Shown here in pieces: positions 59,222-64,000 of a DNA stretch of 64,000 bases. A program made the position numbers and the translations under genes. The first letter of the stretch is position 1, and each line of letters starts with the position of its first letter. Where the stretch lies: positions 1-64,000 of the forward strand of contig CAJJAK010000008.1 in NCBI GenBank assembly GCA_905182165.1. Reading direction: 5' to 3'. This stretch comes from an uncultured Paracoccaceae bacterium. Lineage in GTDB: Bacteria > Pseudomonadota > Alphaproteobacteria > Rhodobacterales > Rhodobacteraceae. The notes beneath the pieces were generated by a model. It had not been told where the DNA came from. It made no database searches and saw only the letters and a list, made by a program, of their open reading frames with translations.

Positions 59222-59264
59222 TATTATTCTATTTTCCTCCCCTCGGCAGAACGAGATATAACTA

Positions 59265-59507
59265 ATGGATCGATTTAGTGATCTTTTTAAAAAGATAACA
59301 GCGTTGTTTTGGACAGCTTCTGAAGCTGGCTTGGCTCTGATATCTCTAATATTAGTTGTTTATCTTTTGTTGGGGGGAGATTCCGGCACATTTACAATGT
59401 CGGTTGTTAGCAATTTGAGCTTACTTATTGAAGCGCTAACTCCCCAAGCGATAGTATCAGTTGCAATTATATTTGTTGCATACGCATGGATGCGAAGAAA
59501 AAGTTAA
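59265..59507 (+). CDS. Small two-segment membrane protein 2
   Basis: This 80-residue protein (MDRFSDLFKKITALFWTASE) also has two hydrophobic segments, about 20-40 and 55-76. The middle VVSNLSLLIEAL parallels VVGNITALVAEL in the gene before, and the end is basic (MRRKS). The pair lies 43 bases apart on the same strand and is likely co-transcribed. The function is unknown. Confidence 0.65.
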   Translation: MDRFSDLFKKITALFWTASEAGLALISLILVVYLLLGGDSGTFTMSVVSNLSLLIEALTPQAIVSVAIIFVAYAWMRRKS

Positions 59508-59533
59508 TTCAAAATCTAGTTACTAAAAGTTAC

Positions 59534-60623
59534 TTACAGTTTATCTAAGTACGTAGATAAAACTGTTAAACCCTGTGTAAGTATCTTTGAATCATTTGCA
59601 TAACCTATCCGAACCCAACCCTCCATATCCATAGCACTTCCAGGTGCAAAAAGTACGCCTGTATTTTTCAAGATTTGAATGCAGAATTCTCGAGACGGAA
59701 TGTTAAATTCATATTTCAAAAGAGCAGTAGTACCAGCCTTTGGTTTCACATAAGAAAAAAACCTCTCATTTTTTACCCAATTATCAAGAATTTCTAAATT
59801 ATTTCCTCTTATTACTTCCATTTTAACTTTTGTTCCTTTATCACCTAGAAGCCTATCTCTTACTCCAATATTTTTAATTCCTATACCTGCTACAACTTTT
59901 AAAATGTCTGGTGATGCAGTTATCCAACCCAATCTAAGACCTGCTAAAGAATAAGTTTTTGACATACTACCGGTACTAATCCCTTTGTCATATATATCCA
60001 CTATGGATGTCCCATATTCAGGATCATTTTGGTTTGTACCACGGTAAACCTCATCACATATTATATAAGCATCACAAGTCCTTGCTATATCTACTATTTC
60101 TAATAGTAGAGCTTCGTCCATCAAAGACCCAGTCGGGTTGTTAGGATTAGTTAATGCTATTAACTTAGTATCAGGCTTAATTAGTTGTTTTAATTCGTTT
60201 ATATCAGGAAGAAACTTATGTTCAGGTTTTAATTTTAAGATACTTAATTCTGCCCCTAAACTTTCTGGTATTGAATAATGCTGTTGATACGTTGGTAAAA
60301 CTGAAACTACTTTGTCACCTTTGGATATTAAGGTATTGTAAACTAATGAATTTGCTCCAATCGCTCCATGTGTAACCATAACATTTTCAGTTGTTTGATT
60401 TTTATACAACGACGCAATATTTTTTCTAAGTTGTTTTGAACCGGTTATTTCTCCATAAGTGAGTTTCATACTTGAAAGTTCTTCTGGATATGATTTCATT
60501 ACCTTGATTGTCAAAATAGGGTTCAATAGTCATTGATTTTACGCAAGTTTCAGCAAGATTATATTTGCAATGATCTTCAAATTCATTCATCCACATTTCT
60601 ATGCCAAATGGTTTAATATGCAT
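59534..60623 (-). CDS. Class I/II aminotransferase, frameshifted near start
   Basis: The start at 60623 follows AAGGG and reads MHIKPFGIEMWMNEFEDHC. Near 60525 the frame changes and continues as ILTIKVMKSYPEELSSMKLT, then TYGEITGSKQLRKNIA, ALTNPNNPTGSLMD and the PLP-lysine segment STGSMSKTYSLAGLRLGW. It is about 360 residues. The ITGS-type start is shared with MalY-like and capreomycidine-synthase-like enzymes, so a substrate with a guanidino group is conceivable. An amidinotransferase-like gene lies 1.5 kb away. The stretch after ITASPDILK is unusual for the family. Confidence 0.78.
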
Positions 60624-60822
60624 TTGATTACCCTTTTCACGTTCCACTGATGTTAATTTTTAACTTTTTATTTAGAGCCTTTTATTTATTTAAGTCAATC
60701 GTATTCATATCAATAATGCACTTTTTACTTGCCATACATTCAACAAAATTGCACCTAATTTGGAACAATTTAAACTAATATGACTTGATATTTGATGAAT
60801 CGATGTTTTACATTCTTTGACA

Positions 60823-61275
60823 ATGGCTGATCCTACTGAGCAACGAAAAATTGAACTTACGTCAATATTGACTTATTCGGGTGCTATCCCGTTTGTTTTA
60901 GCTGCGCTATGTATGTATTGGGATTTTGAAAGATTACCTTTCATAGGGGATGTGCAAAAAATAATACACTTGTATGGCCTCGTTATTGTGGTCTTTATTG
61001 CAGGATCCCACTGGGGTTTATCGGTTAACTTATTAGACAAGCAGCGTGTGTTTTTATTAAGCATTAGTAACTTCCTTACGCTAGCTATTTTTGTAAGTTA
61101 CATTTGGTTGAATAGTATGCCATTTGAATTAAGTCTGATAGCCATCCTCTTAATGTTGCTTATGATAGATTATTGGTTATTTTTTAAAAAGATTAATAGT
61201 CAAGACTACGTGCTAATGAGATTAATTGTGTCGATCATTGTTATAATTTCTTTATCTTTTGTGTATTCATCTTAA
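60823..61275 (+). CDS. DUF3429 family membrane protein
   Basis: This 150-residue inner-membrane protein has about five hydrophobic segments and the DUF3429 start LTYSGAIPFVLAALCMYW, with AGSHWGLSV near 65. I start it at the ATG at 60823 rather than at the TTG two codons before. The function is unknown. Confidence 0.82.
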   Translation: MADPTEQRKIELTSILTYSGAIPFVLAALCMYWDFERLPFIGDVQKIIHLYGLVIVVFIAGSHWGLSVNLLDKQRVFLLSISNFLTLAIFVSYIWLNSMPFELSLIAILLMLLMIDYWLFFKKINSQDYVLMRLIVSIIVIISLSFVYSS

Positions 61276-61390
61276 AGTAATATTTTTGGCGCTCCTTCTT
61301 TTTAAATTTTTGGTGAAGTTTTTTGGGAGATGATAGGCTTGAGGATGCAGTGGAATATTTTAATTCAAATAAGGGAGTTAGGGCTTTGAA

Positions 61391-61939
61391 ATGAAGGATA
61401 AAACGACTGGTGTGTCATCAGATTTTCAATCTTGTCTGCCGATTTCATCTGATTTTATGTTGGAATTACTGACAGAATTTCAAATTTCATATCAACTTTT
61501 TAAACATGTTCCTCTAAGAACAGTAGCTGAATCAAAAATGGTTGAAGGCTTGTTTTTGTCCACAAATCAGGGCGCAGGACATATTAAAAATTTATATTTA
61601 AGGGATTCAAAAAAAAGAAATATACTCCTAGTAGCTGAGCAAGATTGTGTAATTGATTTGAAACTATTACCGGCATTACTTAACACTAAGCGTTTATCTT
61701 TTGGCTCTAGCGAACGGTTATTTGAGAATTTAGGCGTAAGACCGGGAGCAGTGACACCTCTTTCAATGATCACTGGCGTTAAAAATTCTGTTACACTATT
61801 TGTTCAATCAAGATTACGTAATTGTACAATTTTATATCTGCATCCACTTGTAAATGATCGAACTATTTCAATTTCTGTTGACGATTTAGAGAAATTTATT
61901 AAAAATATTGGATCTGAGATAAATTGGATTGACTTCTAA
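61391..61939 (+). CDS. YbaK/ProX-like aminoacyl-tRNA deacylase
   Basis: This 182-residue protein matches the prolyl-tRNA editing (YbaK/PrdX) domain. The segments RTVAESKMVEG, HIKNLYLRDSKKRNILLV and LGVRPGAVTPLSMI are typical of PrdX/ProXp. It hydrolyses misacylated tRNA such as Ala-tRNA-Pro in trans. The gene stands alone with no ribosome-binding site that I would call strong. Confidence 0.88.
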   Translation: MKDKTTGVSSDFQSCLPISSDFMLELLTEFQISYQLFKHVPLRTVAESKMVEGLFLSTNQGAGHIKNLYLRDSKKRNILLVAEQDCVIDLKLLPALLNTKRLSFGSSERLFENLGVRPGAVTPLSMITGVKNSVTLFVQSRLRNCTILYLHPLVNDRTISISVDDLEKFIKNIGSEINWIDF

Positions 61940-62083
61940 GATATAAATTTGAGTGATTGATTGGAGTTGAGTACCGTTATTGAAATGGTATAAGCGGTTT
62001 TGCAATACCAGTGATTTAGATGCTGGTTATTCAGCTAGCATATAGGCCCTAAACTAGAAAAAGACTGTTTTTAATATAACCTT

Positions 62084-63088
62084 TTAAACACGAATTAATG
62101 GCTGATGGGCGCATCGGAATGATCCACCAACCATACAGGGTACACGATAAGGTAAACGGACAACCTCGAATTTTCGAATTTTTAACCCCTGAGCTATAAA
62201 GTCTAATTCCTCTTCGGCAGGGACCACCACTGTTTGGTCGTTTAATACGAGGTTATTACAGCTCATATGAGACTTAGCGAGTGCTTTGGGTATATCAAAT
62301 ACATCCCAATCTTTCATGAACCCTGGTAATCCTTGGGGGAGAGCTTCCATCGAGGCAAAAACTATGCCTTCTCTAGGTGTCATCATCACACAATCTAGAT
62401 GTGGAAACATCGGATCAATAGCCACTGTTTGCACTAAGTACTCGGAACCCAAAATATGTTGAAGCCAGCGTGCACCCTCGGGATTACTACAGCCACCAGA
62501 ATGGCCAACTAAGATATTTTTTCCCAATACAAATACATCCCCACCTTCTAAGTAACCCCATCCAGGACCATTAGTCTCTTCATCTGCACCTCCATCGGGC
62601 TGCGCGAAGTATTTAGCACCCCTTTCCATTGTACTCGCGAGTATTTCGCGGATAGCAAAACGTTGACGCCGATGAAACAGGCTACGAGGAGAAAGTTCAA
62701 TTACATTGGAACCGATTGTTACAAATGGATCTCGCATCCAGGGGGTTGAAACCCCGTGATCCTCGCCTCTTGGGAACTTGCGGTTGGCTTCGCTAATTGT
62801 GCCTGCTACCTGTACGCGTACTCCAAAATCTTCTAGAAATTTAATCGCACCTTGGATTTGATTACTAAGCTCAGTGAAGATTTCTGGAGCCGCCTCTTTC
62901 ATGTCGCGTCCTGCATTCTTCATCCAAAATTTTCCAAATTCTCCCTGCACTCGTAATTTTGCATCGTTATAAATTAAAGGAAGTACCCAATGATCTGGTG
63001 AGCCATAAACACATTCCTTCAGATCAGCCCATTCAGATTCTACATGAATAGGGGATAGATCAAGGTTTTTATTGTTTAGATTTGTCAT
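62084..63088 (-). CDS. Amidinotransferase family protein (GATM/StrB-like)
   Basis: Starting at the ATG at 63088 (334 residues), it has WADLKECVYGSPDHW near the front, TPWMRDPFVTIG, LEGGDVFVLG, PHLDCVMMTP with the catalytic histidine, and GGSFRCAHQPL with the nucleophile C326. This is the pattern of arginine:glycine or inosamine amidinotransferases, which move an amidino group from arginine. Arginine deiminase-like activity cannot be excluded. Products such as guanidinoacetate would connect to the amine and one-carbon genes in the window. Confidence 0.85.
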   Translation of the reverse strand: MTNLNNKNLDLSPIHVESEWADLKECVYGSPDHWVLPLIYNDAKLRVQGEFGKFWMKNAGRDMKEAAPEIFTELSNQIQGAIKFLEDFGVRVQVAGTISEANRKFPRGEDHGVSTPWMRDPFVTIGSNVIELSPRSLFHRRQRFAIREILASTMERGAKYFAQPDGGADEETNGPGWGYLEGGDVFVLGKNILVGHSGGCSNPEGARWLQHILGSEYLVQTVAIDPMFPHLDCVMMTPREGIVFASMEALPQGLPGFMKDWDVFDIPKALAKSHMSCNNLVLNDQTVVVPAEEELDFIAQGLKIRKFEVVRLPYRVPCMVGGSFRCAHQPLIRV

Positions 63089-63561
63089 ATTAAGATTTCC
63101 AATTTCAGTGTAATTCCAGTGCTTTTGACGAGACGTTAGGGCACACAAGTTGATAGTTAAATTTCCATGAAAAACCTATCAGAGGGACAGAGAGCAATCA
63201 AGGAATGTGAAAATATGTTGTCAGTAGAAGTTTTTCAACATAGCGAGTTTGCTCAAATAACACTAAATTACTGATTTTATTGATAGAGATTTGGTGTCGA
63301 GTACCGGACTCTCTTCTTAAATTATAAAGTGATTGTTTATCTACATTGTTATTTTAACTGTAGTACACTTTATATCCATATATTAGTACATTTCTAGTGC
63401 AAAAAAAGACCACAAGATTGCATAATTTAGATTAACACCCTTATCATAATCATAATTGAATGCTCATGTAAAAAGCGACATCTAAAGTCGCTCCAATGTT
63501 AGATTTCTCTCTTGGTTTGTTCGACTATATTTTATATTCGTTGGAGTAGGGGGTATACAAG
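63089..63561. other. Intergenic region with a weak small frame
   Basis: I see no firm gene here. A 35-codon frame at 63167-63274 (MKNLSEGQRAIKECENMLSV) has a reasonable composition but no ribosome-binding site. The rest is AT-rich, and the right end is GGAGTAGGGGG ahead of the next gene. Confidence 0.5.
63474..63492 (-). terminator. Possible leftward terminator
   Basis: AGCGAC at 63474-63479 pairs with GTCGCT at 63487-63492. Read on the minus strand the hairpin is followed by a short T-run. No minus-strand gene is known to its right, so its role is unclear. Confidence 0.35.
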
Positions 63562-64000
63562 ATGAAGACAATATTCCAAACAACAAATCACTGAGTTTGA
63601 TACAAAGGGTGTTGTATTTCTTGATAATTATTTTTCCAAAGCATGGATAGAAAAATTAAAAATAGGGATTGGAAAAAATATCTTAAACCCAGGTAAAGAG
63701 AAACGTGTTTGGAGTAAAGAAAGTGAAGGTCAGTATACCTTTTATGACTCTGACAATTGGCGCAAGATTCCTGAATATAGAGAGTTTGTAGAAAAAAGCT
63801 CTATGAAAAATGTGGCTGCAAAACTTTTAAATACTCAAAAGGTCAATTTTTTCTTCGATGCTATTTTTGTAAGATCTGCGGGAGTTAAATTTTCGACACC
63901 ATGGCATCAAGATGAACCTTATTGGTCAGTAGAGGGTTATAATACGGTTAGTATTTGGATGCCACTTGTTGATGTTCGAAAAGAAAGTGCATTAGCTTTT
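63562..64000 (+). CDS. Phytanoyl-CoA dioxygenase family protein, frameshifted and cut by the edge
   Basis: From the ATG at 63562 (MKTIFQ) the frame changes near 63585 and reads TEFDTKGVVFLDNYFSKAWI. The iron ligands H and D of the first motif are in TPWHQDEPYW, and SIWMPLVDV follows. This is the PhyH group of Fe(II)/2-oxoglutarate dioxygenases. The C-terminal third with the distal histidine lies beyond the window. The substrate is unknown. Confidence 0.8.

Noticed and set aside
1..64000. Prophage or insertion sequence
   Set aside because: I found no transposase, integrase or structural phage gene, and no long terminal inverted repeats.

Overview
The window looks like a piece of a marine alphaproteobacterial chromosome (SAR116/Puniceispirillales- or Rhodobacterales-like). 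The best lineage evidence is the housekeeping block at 23.0-28.3 kb: murA, a DUF2948 gene, a UPF0262 gene, a low-molecular-weight phosphatase, infA, maf, an RNase E/G gene, yacG and tRNA-Phe, an order typical of Alphaproteobacteria, here without the hisD that usually sits inside it. The lifestyle genes fit an oligotrophic marine heterotroph: ABC and TRAP uptake, dimethylglycine/sarcosine-type demethylation, a TauD-type dioxygenase, hydantoinase-type hydrolases and many PLP aminotransferases. Base composition is a mosaic: 1-7652, the TauD gene, 17.4-18.8 kb and the amidase gene are visibly richer in G+C than the rest.

Layout. (1) 1-7652: two divergent, overlapping operons: aldehyde dehydrogenase, Rieske oxygenase, two unknown paralogues and a DUF1116 protein leftward; an aminotransferase and a two-subunit sulfopyruvate/phosphonopyruvate-decarboxylase-like enzyme rightward. 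They read as an amino acid -> oxo acid -> aldehyde -> acid route with an added oxygenase step. (2) 8.4-15.2 kb: amine-oxidase-like flavoprotein, polyamine-type ABC transporter and class III aminotransferase. (3) 15.3-22.9 kb: TauD-like dioxygenase, TPR and DoxX proteins, a small redox locus (glutaredoxin-MauE fusion and cytochrome c) with two matched MerR-type promoters, agmatine deiminase, acetyltransferase, amidase. (4) 22.9-30.3 kb: tRNA-Thr, the housekeeping block, tRNA-Phe, recQ. (5) 30.4-43 kb: SDR, GST, two dimethylglycine-dehydrogenase-like flavoproteins, a D-threonine-aldolase-family enzyme, a LysN-like aminotransferase, a methionine-synthase-II-like protein and two membrane proteins. 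(6) 43.2-58.7 kb: a catabolic island with two aminotransferases, a TRAP transporter, LeuC/LeuD-like hydratase, isocitrate-lyase-superfamily lyase, HyuB/HyuA, isochorismatase-like and racemase-like proteins, a flavoprotein and a LysE exporter. (7) 58.7-64 kb: small membrane proteins, an aminotransferase, a DUF3429 protein, a YbaK-like deacylase, an amidinotransferase and a PhyH dioxygenase cut by the window edge.

About twenty genes are split by apparent one- or two-base shifts, almost all in the AT-rich parts, while GC-richer genes are intact. The protein on both sides of each shift still matches its family, so uncorrected indels in the assembly are the simplest reading. I annotate such genes as single CDS spans and say where the frame changes. 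A few breaks (the second dimethylglycine-dehydrogenase-like gene, the N-terminus of HyuB, the flavoprotein at 57.4 kb) do not look like one-base errors.

The two best candidates for an undescribed system are the 1-7652 double operon, because of the unknown paralogous pair coupled to a Rieske oxygenase, and the 43-56.5 kb island, where a hydantoinase-type pair, an aconitase-family hydratase and a carbon-carbon lyase are encoded together with hydrolase- and racemase-fold proteins that lack the usual catalytic cysteines.
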